Below, one piece after another: positions 9,260-19,376 of a DNA stretch of 64,000 nt. Positions within the stretch are counted from its first letter, which is position 1; every line of letters begins with the position of its first letter. The notes under the pieces were generated by a model. That model was not told the origin of the DNA, searched no databases, and saw nothing but the letters and a program-made list of their open reading frames with translations. Origin of the DNA: JBDIAG01 sp963835085 (GTDB taxonomy: Bacteria; Actinomycetota; Actinomycetes; Actinomycetales; CAWJMD01). The translations under genes and the position numbers were made by a program. Location: positions 1,550,001 to 1,614,000 of the forward strand of contig CAWIED010000001.1 in NCBI GenBank assembly GCA_963835085.1, read 5' to 3'.

Positions 9260-10194
9260 GCAATGCCATCGAGATCACCGATCTCACAAAGCGTTTCGGC
9301 CACACCACGGCCCTCGATCGGCTGACGATGACGGTGCCGACAGGGCAGATCCACGGCTTTCTCGGGCCGAACGGTTCCGGCAAGTCCACCACCCTTCGCG
9401 TCCTGCTCGGACTGCTGCGGGCCGACTCAGGGCGCGCCACCCTCCTGGGCGGCGATCCCTGGCGTCAGGCCCCAACCCTCCACCGGCGCCTGGCCTACGT
9501 GCCGGGCGACGTGAACCTTTGGCCGAACCTCACAGGCGGCGAGGCCATCGATCTGCTCGGACGAGCGCGCGGCGGCATCGACCCGGCCCGTCGTGCCGAC
9601 CTGCTCGAACGATTCCAGCTCGACCCGCGCAAGAAAGGCCGCACCTACTCCAAGGGCAATCGACAGAAGGTCGCGCTCGTGGCGGCCCTGGCCAGTGACG
9701 TGGAGCTCTTGCTGCTCGACGAACCCACCAGCGGCCTCGATCCGCTGATGGAGCGGGTTTTCACGGAATACATCCGCGATCGTGCCCGGGAGGGCACCAC
9801 CGTGTTGCTGTCGAGCCACATCCTGTCCGAGGTCGAGGCGCTCTGCGATCACGTGAGCATCATCAAGGCCGGACGCCTGGTCGACTCCGGAACCCTCGAC
9901 GACCTGCGTCACCTCCACCGCACCGAGGTGGTCGCCCACCTCACGGACAGTTCCGCACTGGCGGCCTGTCGCCTCCCGGGAGTACACGGTGTGGCGATCG
10001 AGGGCAACCGGTGGGCTGCGCAGATCGACGACAGCGCCCTGTCGGAAGTACTCGAAACCCTTGGCCGCGTGGGTGTCTCGTCGATCACCGCCACGCCGCC
10101 GTCGCTGGAGGAACTCTTCGTCCGGCACTACGACCTGGATGCTGCCGCCGGCGAGAGCCGGCGGGGCACCCACCGGCTTCCGGCACAGCTATGA
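9256..10194 (+). CDS. ABC exporter ATP-binding protein
   Basis: 312-residue ATPase of the drug/antibiotic exporter class. Walker A GPNGSGKST (about 36-44), a Q-loop region, signature-like YSKGNRQKVALVAAL (about 132-146) and Walker B LLLLDEPTSGLDP (about 152-164) are present. The canonical signature LSGGQ is replaced by YSKGN, a form seen in this subfamily. The C-terminal 80 residues form the usual extension of DrrA/CcmA-type ATPases. ATGA overlaps at both ends tie it to the TetR gene and the permease. The substrate is unknown. Confidence 0.87.
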   Translation: MSNAIEITDLTKRFGHTTALDRLTMTVPTGQIHGFLGPNGSGKSTTLRVLLGLLRADSGRATLLGGDPWRQAPTLHRRLAYVPGDVNLWPNLTGGEAIDLLGRARGGIDPARRADLLERFQLDPRKKGRTYSKGNRQKVALVAALASDVELLLLDEPTSGLDPLMERVFTEYIRDRAREGTTVLLSSHILSEVEALCDHVSIIKAGRLVDSGTLDDLRHLHRTEVVAHLTDSSALAACRLPGVHGVAIEGNRWAAQIDDSALSEVLETLGRVGVSSITATPPSLEELFVRHYDLDAAAGESRRGTHRLPAQL

Positions 10195-11849
10195 CCACCG
10201 TCGCAAGCCCCACGACGCTGCGGCACAGCACCCGCCGCATCCCGTCGACGCTGACCGGTCTCACGATCGCGCTGCGGCTGGCCTGGCGGCGCAGCCGGGT
10301 GTTCTGGATCGTGTGGGTGCTGGGCCTCGTGCTGTTGATGCCGGCCACCGTCGCGAAATATCACGACCTCATTCCTGCCGGGTCCAACCCGGACGCCATG
10401 CTTACCGGCCTCGGCAACAACCCGACCATGCGCGCCATGCTCGGTGTGCCATTCGACCTCGCGACACCCGGTGGATTCACGATGTGGCGGGTGGGCACTT
10501 TCACGGCCGCGGCGGTGGCCATGATGGCCGCGCTCGGGGTCATTCGCGCCTCGCGTGCCGAGGAGGAGGACGGCCGCGTCGAGCTGCTGCGCTCAGGCGC
10601 CCTCGGCCGGCACGCACCGTTGGCGGCCGCGATGATCCTGGCGCTGTCGGGCTGCCTCGCCGTGGGCGTGCTCGTGGCGGTCTCGATGGTCATGCTCACC
10701 AGCCCGGTCGCCGGCGGGATCGCCGTCGGGTCGGGGCTGGCCCTGACCGGCGCCGTCTTCGTCGGGGTCGGGGCGGTGTTCGCGCAGGTCTTCGAGAGCG
10801 CACGCACCGCCCGGTACTGGACACTGGGCGTCGCGCTCGGCGGCCTGTATCTGCTCCGCGCCATGTTCGACGCGGTCCCCGGCAACTCGTGGCAATGGCT
10901 GAACTGGGCGAACCCTCTAGAGTGGGCAAGCCTGGCCAGGCCCTACGCCGACGAACGGTGGTGGGTGTTCGCCCTGCCGCTCGCACTCACCGCACTGCTG
11001 TGCGGCACGGCCTTGCGCCTTGAAGCCGGCCGAGACCACGGTGCGGGCCTGCGTGCGGCCAAACCCGGTCGGGCACAAGGCGCCTCATGGCTCGACGACG
11101 CGGCCGGCCTCGCCTGGCGGCTGCAGCGAGGCAGCATCATCGGGTGGACGATCGGCGTCGTTGTCACCGGGCTCGGCATCGGCTCGCTGGCCACCTCTTT
11201 GAGCAGCATGACCCAGGGCAACACTGCTGTGGCCGAGCTGATGCGCAAGCTGGGCGGCTCGAGCGTGCTGCAGGACGCCTTCTTCCTGGCCATGCTGGCG
11301 ATCATGGGCACGGTGCTCGCCCTCGCGGTCGTGACCTTGCTGAACCGGTTGCACAGTGAGGAGTCGCAGGGCCGGGCCGAGCTGATGCTGTCGACCGCTA
11401 CCGGGCGCCTGCAGTACGCCCTCAGCCACCTGGTGTGGGCGGTCGGCCTGCCGAGTGCCCTGTTCGTTCTGCTGGGAGCCCTGCTGCCGCTGTCGGAGGC
11501 TGCCGCCACCGGCTCGTGGCGGTTGTGCTGGACGTATACCCAGTCGGCGCTTGCGTTGCTGCCCGGCCTCTGGCTCGTGGCCGGGGTGACGATGCTGCTC
11601 ATCGGGTGGGCGCCGCGGCTGCTCTCCCTCGTATGGGTTCTGTTGGGGTGGACGATGTTCTGCACCTGGTTGGCCTCGCTGTTCGACGTCCCTGTCTGGT
11701 TGACGAACCTGCAACCCTGGGGGCTTCTGCCCAAGCTGCCGTCGGATCCCATGCGCTGGACGCCGGTGATCGCCGAAACGCTGCTGGCATTGGCGCTGCT
11801 GGCTGCGGGCCTGCTCGGCTACCGCCGTCGAGATCTCCAGACGACCTGA
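10191..11849 (+). CDS. ABC exporter permease (polyketide-antibiotic exporter type)
   Basis: 552-residue membrane subunit starting at 10191 by an ATGA overlap with the ATPase gene. It has two homologous halves, each with about six hydrophobic segments. The first half opens LRLAWRRSRVFWIVWVLGL and the second LAWRLQRGSIIGWTIGVVV, separated by a loop near residues 290-320. EEEDGRVELLRSGALGRH and EESQGRAELMLSTATGR are the paired cytoplasmic loops. This duplicated arrangement matches the large permeases of TetR-controlled ABC exporters in actinobacteria, where known members export antibiotics. The exported compound cannot be inferred. Confidence 0.82.
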   Translation: MTTVASPTTLRHSTRRIPSTLTGLTIALRLAWRRSRVFWIVWVLGLVLLMPATVAKYHDLIPAGSNPDAMLTGLGNNPTMRAMLGVPFDLATPGGFTMWRVGTFTAAAVAMMAALGVIRASRAEEEDGRVELLRSGALGRHAPLAAAMILALSGCLAVGVLVAVSMVMLTSPVAGGIAVGSGLALTGAVFVGVGAVFAQVFESARTARYWTLGVALGGLYLLRAMFDAVPGNSWQWLNWANPLEWASLARPYADERWWVFALPLALTALLCGTALRLEAGRDHGAGLRAAKPGRAQGASWLDDAAGLAWRLQRGSIIGWTIGVVVTGLGIGSLATSLSSMTQGNTAVAELMRKLGGSSVLQDAFFLAMLAIMGTVLALAVVTLLNRLHSEESQGRAELMLSTATGRLQYALSHLVWAVGLPSALFVLLGALLPLSEAAATGSWRLCWTYTQSALALLPGLWLVAGVTMLLIGWAPRLLSLVWVLLGWTMFCTWLASLFDVPVWLTNLQPWGLLPKLPSDPMRWTPVIAETLLALALLAAGLLGYRRRDLQTT

Positions 11850-11858
11850 GCCGCAGCG

Positions 11859-11880
11859 CTTAAGGGCGCGCCAGGAAATG
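11859..11880. repeat. Half copy of the TTAAGGGCGCGCC repeat
   Basis: Contains TTAAGGGCGCGCCAGGAAATG, one arm of the hairpin found complete at 22420-22466 and 35685-35735. The second arm is missing here. It starts 10 bases after the permease stop. Confidence 0.55.
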
Positions 11881-12299
11881 ACACACCGCGAACGGCAGCA
11901 CCCAGCGACTCCGGATCGTGATAGGTCGAGTCCGGCTTCTGGGGCTGTGAAAGGGGGCCGGTTTCTGGCGCTATGGCGATGCCCCGCCGGACGGGGCAGC
12001 GCCATAGCGCAGGAAAGACCCGTAGCCTGCGACCTGTCGAAACCTCCCTTTGCGGAAGACCCGGGCAGACTGCGGCTTCCCATCGTCCGGCTCCGGCCCG
12101 CCTGCCGCCCGGCTCTGCTCCTGCGTCGCTGACTTCCCACTGTTGCCGACCTGCCCCGGACGCCGACGGCGGGCCGGCCCCGCCTGTCGCTGGGCTATCT
12201 GGGTTACGGCCAGGGCGCCATACCCCGCCGACCCTGCCCTGAGACACTCCACACAGATCGTGATACCCGCACCAGACGACTAGCCGAACGGCATTGGGC
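11881..12299. repeat. Long intergenic repeat, copy A, with strong hairpin
   Basis: This gene-free stretch (11850-12320) is homologous to 22943-23314. Shared blocks include CGAGTCCGG followed by a hairpin, GCGGAAGACCCGGGCAGACT, TGCGGCTTCC, and the end block CCAGACGACTA-CCGAACGGCATTGG. The hairpin at about 11970-12012 has 19-nt arms (GCGCTATGGCG plus TGCCCCG) with one mismatch and a five-base loop. The first 30 bases resemble half a unit of the 73-bp array at 22613. No reading frame has convincing codon structure. The function is unknown. Confidence 0.7.
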
Positions 12300-12320
12300 G
12301 TTCGGCGTCCTGATCAGACG

Positions 12321-12776
12321 TCAACGCGTTCTGATGAGAACCGTGCCGGCCGCCCTGTCGTGCAGGCCGCGATGGTCGAGGTCGTACACCACGGCCGGCA
12401 CCACGAGGCAGAGCAACACCGTTCGCACCAGGGCAGCCAGGGGTCCCGGCGGCTGACCCCTGCGGGCGCCTTCGGCTCGCACCACGCGCATCCGCAGCAG
12501 GCGATGACCGGGACTGGTGCCCAGAGTGCCGACCGTGAGGACCTGGATCACAGCGAAGACGGCCAACGTCGCCCAGGAGTTCGCGTGGAAGAACGCCGAC
12601 GAGATCACCAGGCACGCCAGCCAGTCGACCATGAGGGCTATCAGCCGCCGACCGAGCCTGGCCACCGCTCCCGGCCCATCGGCGGGCAACCCCAGGCGCA
12701 CCCCGGGGTCCTCGCGCCCCGCGGGGCGCGGCGGCCCCGAGATCCACGAGCCCAGATCGCGACGATCGATTCTCAC
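12321..12776 (-). CDS. RDD family membrane protein
   Basis: 151-residue protein of the RDD family. It has ARLGRRLIALMVDWLACLVISSAF (the R-D region with the first membrane span), a second span LAVFAVIQVLTVGTLG with the TSPGHRLLRMRVVR motif, and a third span ALVRTVLLCLVVPAVVYDLDHRGLHDRAAGTVLI. The start is best placed at GTG 12776 (VRIDRRDLG); the frame is open much further upstream only because it runs antisense through glnA. Divergent from glnA, a pairing also known in other actinomycetes. The role is not established. Confidence 0.85.
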   Translation of the reverse strand: MRIDRRDLGSWISGPPRPAGREDPGVRLGLPADGPGAVARLGRRLIALMVDWLACLVISSAFFHANSWATLAVFAVIQVLTVGTLGTSPGHRLLRMRVVRAEGARRGQPPGPLAALVRTVLLCLVVPAVVYDLDHRGLHDRAAGTVLIRTR

Positions 12777-12878
12777 CCGTGAAATGTACGTGTCGAGTGT
12801 CACCGTTGTGTCACTGCCGTCGCTCCGACAGGATGAGGCGACAGGCGACGAGGCCGCCGCTTGGGCCTCGCCCGGCTC

Positions 12879-12916
12879 GTAACGTGGGCGAAACAAAGTC
12901 GTCACTGCGAGGTAAC
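12879..12916 (+). promoter_or_regulatory. GlnR box upstream of glnA
   Basis: Four correctly spaced half-sites: GTAAC-n6-GAAAC-n6-GTCAC-n6-GTAAC. This matches the actinomycete GlnR consensus (gTnAc-n6-GaAAc repeated), and only the fourth half-site deviates. It ends 76 bases before the glnA start, so glnA should be under GlnR nitrogen control. The divergent RDD gene could also be affected. Confidence 0.85.
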
Positions 12917-12992
12917 GAACCGCCCCTAGCGTCGCCGACGACACCGATACACGACCAGGGCAGTTCTCTGCGCCTGGCGACAAGGAGGATGG

Positions 12993-14417
<1,425 letters not shown>

Positions 14418-14431
14418 GTCGCGCCATACCC

Positions 14432-14476
14432 GGAAGGGCCTCTGACTTGCAGGTTTGCAGGTCAGGGGCCCTTTCC
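14432..14476 (+). terminator. Intrinsic terminator after glnA
   Basis: Strong stem-loop 15 bases after the glnA stop: GGAAGGGCCTCTGAC pairs with GTCAGGGGCCCTTTCC (one bulge/mismatch) around a 14-base loop. There is no long T-run, as is common in actinobacteria. Confidence 0.75.
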
Positions 14477-14581
14477 TGGGTCCGCAGAGGCCCAGGTACC
14501 GCAGAAGAAATACAACAGTAGATCGCAGAACAAGCTCCAGGTCCTCAGCGCCAGCGCCTGGGACATCGGCCCTAGTGCCGA

Positions 14582-14677
14582 ACGGTCACATTCTTGGCTC
14601 AACAGCAACCATCTTGGTGACAACTCGGCGAAGAACGTGACAGATCGACGACAGGCAACGTGACAGATCGACGACAG
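14582..14677. repeat. 59-nt hairpin repeat, divergent copy, followed by a 20-bp direct repeat
   Basis: In the 464-base gap between glnA and ndh. The right arm, GGCGAAGAACGTGACA, is the same as in the copies at 24699 and 42798. The left arm, GGTCACATTCTTGGC, pairs imperfectly with it and the inner part has diverged. The last bases of the hairpin begin a 20-bp unit, ACGTGACAGATCGACGACAG, repeated at 14635-14654 and 14658-14677. Nothing else is recognised in the gap apart from the terminator at 14432. Confidence 0.55.
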
Positions 14678-14881
14678 CCCAATCCAGCAGGACGCTCGAC
14701 GGCGGGCAGGCAGCGACCTGGCCTGGATGCGGATACCTTCGCGAGACCGCTGAGCGGCACCCTGGCAGAACTTCCCGCCCGTCGGTTCCCGTCAGCAGGT
14801 CGGTTGCTCTAACGTTGCGCCAACTGCCTTAGAACTCTGTTCCGATACCGGACGGAGTCAAGCCCAGTCAAGGAGAAGAGA

Positions 14882-16228
14882 ATGGCGAACGCTCGTCCGA
14901 AGGTGGTCGTAGTCGGTGGTGGGTTCGGCGGCATGGGCGCTGTGGCCGCCCTCAAAGACGCCGACGTCGACACCCTGCTCATCGACCAGAAGATCTACAA
15001 CACCTTCCAGCCTCTGCTCTACCAAGTGGCCACGGGCGGTCTGAATCCCGGCGACGTCACGTACTCGCTTCGGGCATTCTGCTCCAAGTTCCGTAACGCC
15101 AAGTTCCGGCACGCTGCGGTCACGGGCATCGACACCGAGAACCAGAAGGTGCTGGTAGACGATGGCGAGCCCATCGACTACGACTTCCTGATTCTGGCCA
15201 CCGGCGTCTCTGCCAACTTCTTCGGCATCAAGGGGGTTGAGGAGCACGCCTTTACGATCTACACCCGTGGCGCGTCCCTAAGCACCCGCGACCAGATCTT
15301 CAGCCGGCTCGAATACCTCGCCACCCCGGGCTCGGGCACACACGACATCAACATCGTGGTCGTGGGCGGTGGCCCCACCGGCGTCGAGATGGCCGGCACC
15401 CTGTCGGAGATGACGCACCTGGCCGTGCCGTACGCCTACCCAGAGGTCGACACCAGCCGCATCAACGTGTATCTCGTCGAGATGGCCCACGAGGTGCTGG
15501 GTCCGTTCGACCCCAAGCTGAAGGACTACGCCAAGAAGGTCCTGCTGGCCAAGGGCGTCAAGCTCAAGCTCGGCGCCTCCGTCACGGAGGTCACGGCCAC
15601 CGAATGCCGGCTCACCAACGGTGAGGTGATCAGCACTCGCACGGTGATCTGGGGCGCGGGTGTGGCACCGCGCAAGGAGGTGCGTTCGTGGGGTCTGCCG
15701 CTGGGTCGCGGTGGTCGCATCCTCATGGGCGGCGACTGCAAGGTGGAGGGTTTCGACAACATCTTCGCCATCGGCGATGTGGCGGTCAACGCTGAGACCC
15801 CGCTGCCCCAGCTCGCTCAGCCGGCCCTGCAGGAGGGCCAGCACGTGGCGGCCATGATCCAGAACATCATGGCGGGCCAGCCCACCACGACCTTCGTCTA
15901 CAAGGACAAGGGCATCATGGCCACCATTGGCCGCAACGCCGCCATTGCCGAGACTCCTGGTGGCATGAAGCTCGACGGCATCCCCGCCTGGCTCGCCTGG
16001 ATCGGGCTGCACGTGTTCGTGCTGTTGAGCAACCGCAACCGGTTCTCGGTGATCACGAACCTCGCCTCGCGCTACCTGGCGTACCCCAAGAACGTCAACC
16101 TCATCGTCGGCGACACCAAGCGGCCGACCGACATCGACCTACAGCGTCGCCAGGTCGAAGAGGCGAACACCCTCACGGAAGAAGAGCAGCTGGCCGCCAC
16201 CAAGGCCGGCGACATCCGCCAGGGCTAG
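14882..16228 (+). CDS. ndh: Type II NADH dehydrogenase / NAD(P)-FAD oxidoreductase
   Basis: 448-residue membrane-associated flavoprotein that passes electrons from NADH to quinone without pumping protons. AAGGAGAAG precedes the ATG. FAD motif VVVVGGGFGGMGAVAAL (about 8-24) and NADH motif NIVVVGGGPTGVEMAG (about 156-171) are both intact. The GDVAVN segment (about 297-302) is the second FAD contact. A C-terminal amphipathic/hydrophobic patch (AWLAWIGLHVFVLLSN) fits monotopic membrane binding. It stands alone between the glnA region and glnE with its own terminator. Confidence 0.9.
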   Translation: MANARPKVVVVGGGFGGMGAVAALKDADVDTLLIDQKIYNTFQPLLYQVATGGLNPGDVTYSLRAFCSKFRNAKFRHAAVTGIDTENQKVLVDDGEPIDYDFLILATGVSANFFGIKGVEEHAFTIYTRGASLSTRDQIFSRLEYLATPGSGTHDINIVVVGGGPTGVEMAGTLSEMTHLAVPYAYPEVDTSRINVYLVEMAHEVLGPFDPKLKDYAKKVLLAKGVKLKLGASVTEVTATECRLTNGEVISTRTVIWGAGVAPRKEVRSWGLPLGRGGRILMGGDCKVEGFDNIFAIGDVAVNAETPLPQLAQPALQEGQHVAAMIQNIMAGQPTTTFVYKDKGIMATIGRNAAIAETPGGMKLDGIPAWLAWIGLHVFVLLSNRNRFSVITNLASRYLAYPKNVNLIVGDTKRPTDIDLQRRQVEEANTLTEEEQLAATKAGDIRQG

Positions 16229-16245
16229 ACGCTCCCTCGCACACC

Positions 16246-16280
16246 AAGGCGGGCCCGACGAGTATCGTCGGGCCCGCCTT
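16246..16280. terminator. Terminator between ndh and glnE
   Basis: Perfect 15-bp stem AAGGCGGGCCCGACG / CGTCGGGCCCGCCTT with a five-base AGTAT loop, 17 bases after the ndh stop and 64 bases before the glnE stop. It could serve both convergent genes. Confidence 0.85.
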
Positions 16281-16343
16281 CGTCGGCTGACGTCCCCGGG
16301 CCTGCCGCTCAACGGCGTTCCCAGGCCGCAGAGCAGTGACCGG

Positions 16344-19300
16344 CTACTCCCCGTAGAACACCCGGTCGACCACTACCCGGGCTACTCGCATCACTCGGCG
16401 GGTGTCTTCCACCAGGTGCGACGTGGACCCCGGCTCATAGCCCATCAGCCGTCCGACCCCGTCGAGATCGCCTACGGCGGTGGGGATCACATCGGAGGCC
16501 CGGCCTTTCCAGAGAATCAGTGCGTTGCGCAGCCGGCTGGCCTGCAACCACGCCGCGGCCAACAATTCACCGTCCGCGCTCTCCACCAAGCCTGCGTCCA
16601 CGGCCGCCCGTAGCGCCCCGAGGGTTGACGTCGTGCACAGACCGGCGTGGACATGGGCATACGCCAACTGCAGCAGCTGCACCGTCCACTCCACATCGGC
16701 GATGCCCCCTGGGCCGAGCTTGAGGTGATCCTTGGGCAACACCCCACGCGGCAGCCGCTCCGATTCGACCCTGGCCTTGATCCGCCTGATCTCACGCACG
16801 TCGGCGTCTGACATGCCTGCTGCCGGGTAGCGGAGCGGATCGATCAGGCCCACGAACCGTTGTCCCAGGCCCACGTCGCCTGCCACCGGCTCGGCACGTA
16901 GCAGGGCCTGCGCCTCCCACCCTGCCGACCAGCGCTCGTAGTAGTGGGCGTACGACTCCAGGCTGCGCACCAAGGGACCATCGCGGCCTTCGGGCCGCAG
17001 CGCCGCGTCGAGCAGCACCGGCAGCTGAGGGTTGTTCGCCTTGAGCGTCTTCTGCAGCAGCGAGCACACCGCGTGCGCATACTCCTGCGCCGCCGACTCG
17101 CCGGCTCCCGGCAGCGGGTCGTGCACGAAGATCACGTCGGCGTCGCTGCCGTAGCTGAGCTCACCGCCACCGAGGCGACCCATCGAGATGACGGCCAGCC
17201 GGGTGGCTGGGCCGTCGAGCAGGTTCTGGGCCAGCACGTGCCGCTCGCAGGCGGCCAACGCGCCCACGAGGGCAGCCGTCGTGGCCCTGCTGAGCGCTTG
17301 ACCCACTTCCTCCACATCGAGCAGGCCACCCACGTCGGCCAGGGCCGTGCGCAACACCTCGCGGGTGCGCACCGCGCGCACGGACTCCACGGCATCGGCC
17401 GTCACCTGATGCCGGGCGATGCTTGATCGCACCTGAGCGAGGAGCTCGTCGGGCGACGACGGCCTGAGCCGGTCGTCGTCCAGCCACCGGGTCGCCTGCG
17501 GCTGGCGGATCATCAGCTCCGAGACGTACCGGCTGCGGGCCAACACCTTGGCGAGCCGTTCGGCGGCCACTCCGGAATCGCGCAGCATCTTGAGGTACCA
17601 CGGACTATTGCCAAGGGAATCGCTAACCCGTCGGAACGCCAGCAGACCGCCGTCGGGGTCAGCCCCGTCGGCGAACCAGCCGAGTAGCACCGGAAGCAGC
17701 TGGCGCTGGATCGAGGCCCGCCGCGACACACCATCGATCAGTGCCTCGATGTTGCGCAAGGCCCCGGTGGGATCGCGATAGCCCAACGCCGCCAACCGGT
17801 CTCGTGCCGCCTCGCTGGAAAGCTGCGCGTCGGCCATGCTGAGCCGGGCCACCGCCGCCAGAATCGGCCGATAGAACAACCGCTCGTGCAGCGGCCGTAC
17901 CACGTTGCGGGTTTCGCGCCAGGCCTTGTCGAGGCCGGCCACGTTCTCCAACCGGGCCGCACGCGCCAGCCGGCGCAGCTCCGGTTCGGCGGTGGGCATG
18001 ACGTGAGTGCGCCGCAACCGGGTCAGCTGCAACCGATGCTCCAACACGCGCAGCTGACGGTAGGCCCGATCGAGGGCGGCCGCGTCGTCACGACCGATGA
18101 ACCCGTACGTCGACAGCTCCTCCAGAGCTTCGAGCGTGTTGCCCGTGCGGAGCGACTCCTGGGTTCGGCCATGCACGAGCTGCAGCAACTGCACGCTGAA
18201 CTCCACGTCGCGCAGCCCGCCCCGGCCCAGCTTGAGTTGACGTTCCGACTCGCGGGCCGGCACGTGCGCCTCCACGCGGCGCCGCATCGCCTGCACCTCG
18301 GTGACGAAGTTCTCGCGCTGCACCGCAGACCACACCATGGGCGAGATGGCGTCGAGGTAGTCGCGTCCCAGCTCACGATCGCCGGCCACGCACCGCGCCT
18401 TGAGCAGCGCCTGGAACTCCCAGGTCTTGGCCCACCGCCGGTAGTAGCTCACGTGGCTGGCCACCGTGCGCACCAGGGGGCCGTCCTTGCCCTCGGGCCG
18501 CAGAGCGGCGTCCACCGGCCACAATGTGCCCTCCGAGGTGGTCACCGAGCAGATCCCGGCAAGGGTCTGCGCCAGCTGGGCCCCGACGGTCAACGCCTCC
18601 GCCTCGCTGTGCCCTTCCGCTGCCGCGGCGACGTAGATCACGTCGACATCACTCACGTAGTTGAGCTCTCGTCCCCCGCACTTGCCCATGCCGATGACCG
18701 CCAGCCGGCAGGCGACTGCCTGCTCAGGTGCCTCGGCTCGCGCGATCGCGAGTGCCGCCTCCAAGGCCGCAGCCGCCAGATCGGCCAGCTCCACGCTCAC
18801 CAGATCGACCACGGAGACGGGAGTGGGATGCGCCAGATCGCGCCCGGCCAGCGCGAGCAACCGCCGCCGGTAGGCCACCCGCAACCGGTCGCGGGCCTCG
18901 GGCCCGGTGCAGCCGGCCACCGGCACGGCCGCGGACGAGTCGGCTCCCACGGCAGCCAGGAGATCGGCACGCAGGTCTTCGGGCAGCCGCGGCGACGGCG
19001 CTGCGAACACCTGCCAGTGCTCGGGATGATGCACCAGGTGGTTGGCCAGGGCGGTCGAGCAACCCAGCACCGCGAGCAGTCGATCCCGGGCGGTGGACGG
19101 CGTGCTCACCATCCGGCGCAGACCTCTGGGGTCGGCCCCGGGCACGGAATCGGCCGCCTCGAGCACCCGGATCAACCCGAGCAGACACTGTTCGGCGTCG
19201 GCAGTGGCACCGATGGCGGCCAGCAGCCCACCCGCGGCGTCGTCCGTCCGGTCTGAGCCGATCACCCCGGTCAACCCGGTCAGCACCGGGTCGGCCAGCA

Positions 19301-19376
19301 ATCGCAGAGCTCGGTCGGCGTCGGCGAAGCCGAGCCGAGCCAGGGCGGCGACGATGCCGCGGGCACGCTCGGCCAT
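16344..19376 (-). CDS. glnE: Bifunctional glutamine synthetase adenylyltransferase/deadenylylase
   Basis: 1010-residue regulator that adenylylates GlnA when nitrogen is plentiful and removes the group when it is scarce. Two nucleotidyltransferase domains are visible. The N-terminal half has GKCGGRELNYVSDVDVIYV (about 230-250) and the C-terminal half GRLGGGELSYGSDADVIFV (about 735-755), each with the paired Asp residues. EGKDGPLVRTVASHVSYYRRW and EGRDGPLVRSLESYAHYYERW follow each motif. The ATG at 19376 directly abuts the glnA2 stop, so the two are one transcript, as in mycobacteria. Confidence 0.96.
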   Translation of the reverse strand: MAERARGIVAALARLGFADADRALRLLADPVLTGLTGVIGSDRTDDAAGGLLAAIGATADAEQCLLGLIRVLEAADSVPGADPRGLRRMVSTPSTARDRLLAVLGCSTALANHLVHHPEHWQVFAAPSPRLPEDLRADLLAAVGADSSAAVPVAGCTGPEARDRLRVAYRRRLLALAGRDLAHPTPVSVVDLVSVELADLAAAALEAALAIARAEAPEQAVACRLAVIGMGKCGGRELNYVSDVDVIYVAAAAEGHSEAEALTVGAQLAQTLAGICSVTTSEGTLWPVDAALRPEGKDGPLVRTVASHVSYYRRWAKTWEFQALLKARCVAGDRELGRDYLDAISPMVWSAVQRENFVTEVQAMRRRVEAHVPARESERQLKLGRGGLRDVEFSVQLLQLVHGRTQESLRTGNTLEALEELSTYGFIGRDDAAALDRAYRQLRVLEHRLQLTRLRRTHVMPTAEPELRRLARAARLENVAGLDKAWRETRNVVRPLHERLFYRPILAAVARLSMADAQLSSEAARDRLAALGYRDPTGALRNIEALIDGVSRRASIQRQLLPVLLGWFADGADPDGGLLAFRRVSDSLGNSPWYLKMLRDSGVAAERLAKVLARSRYVSELMIRQPQATRWLDDDRLRPSSPDELLAQVRSSIARHQVTADAVESVRAVRTREVLRTALADVGGLLDVEEVGQALSRATTAALVGALAACERHVLAQNLLDGPATRLAVISMGRLGGGELSYGSDADVIFVHDPLPGAGESAAQEYAHAVCSLLQKTLKANNPQLPVLLDAALRPEGRDGPLVRSLESYAHYYERWSAGWEAQALLRAEPVAGDVGLGQRFVGLIDPLRYPAAGMSDADVREIRRIKARVESERLPRGVLPKDHLKLGPGGIADVEWTVQLLQLAYAHVHAGLCTTSTLGALRAAVDAGLVESADGELLAAAWLQASRLRNALILWKGRASDVIPTAVGDLDGVGRLMGYEPGSTSHLVEDTRRVMRVARVVVDRVFYGE

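Noticed and set aside
11881..12299. A small conserved protein on the minus strand of the long repeat
   Set aside because: A short segment (GSRSLPGSSAKGGFD) is shared with copy B, but it lies opposite the invariant nucleotide block and the frames diverge on both sides. Differences in the stem are compensatory, which favours a structural element.
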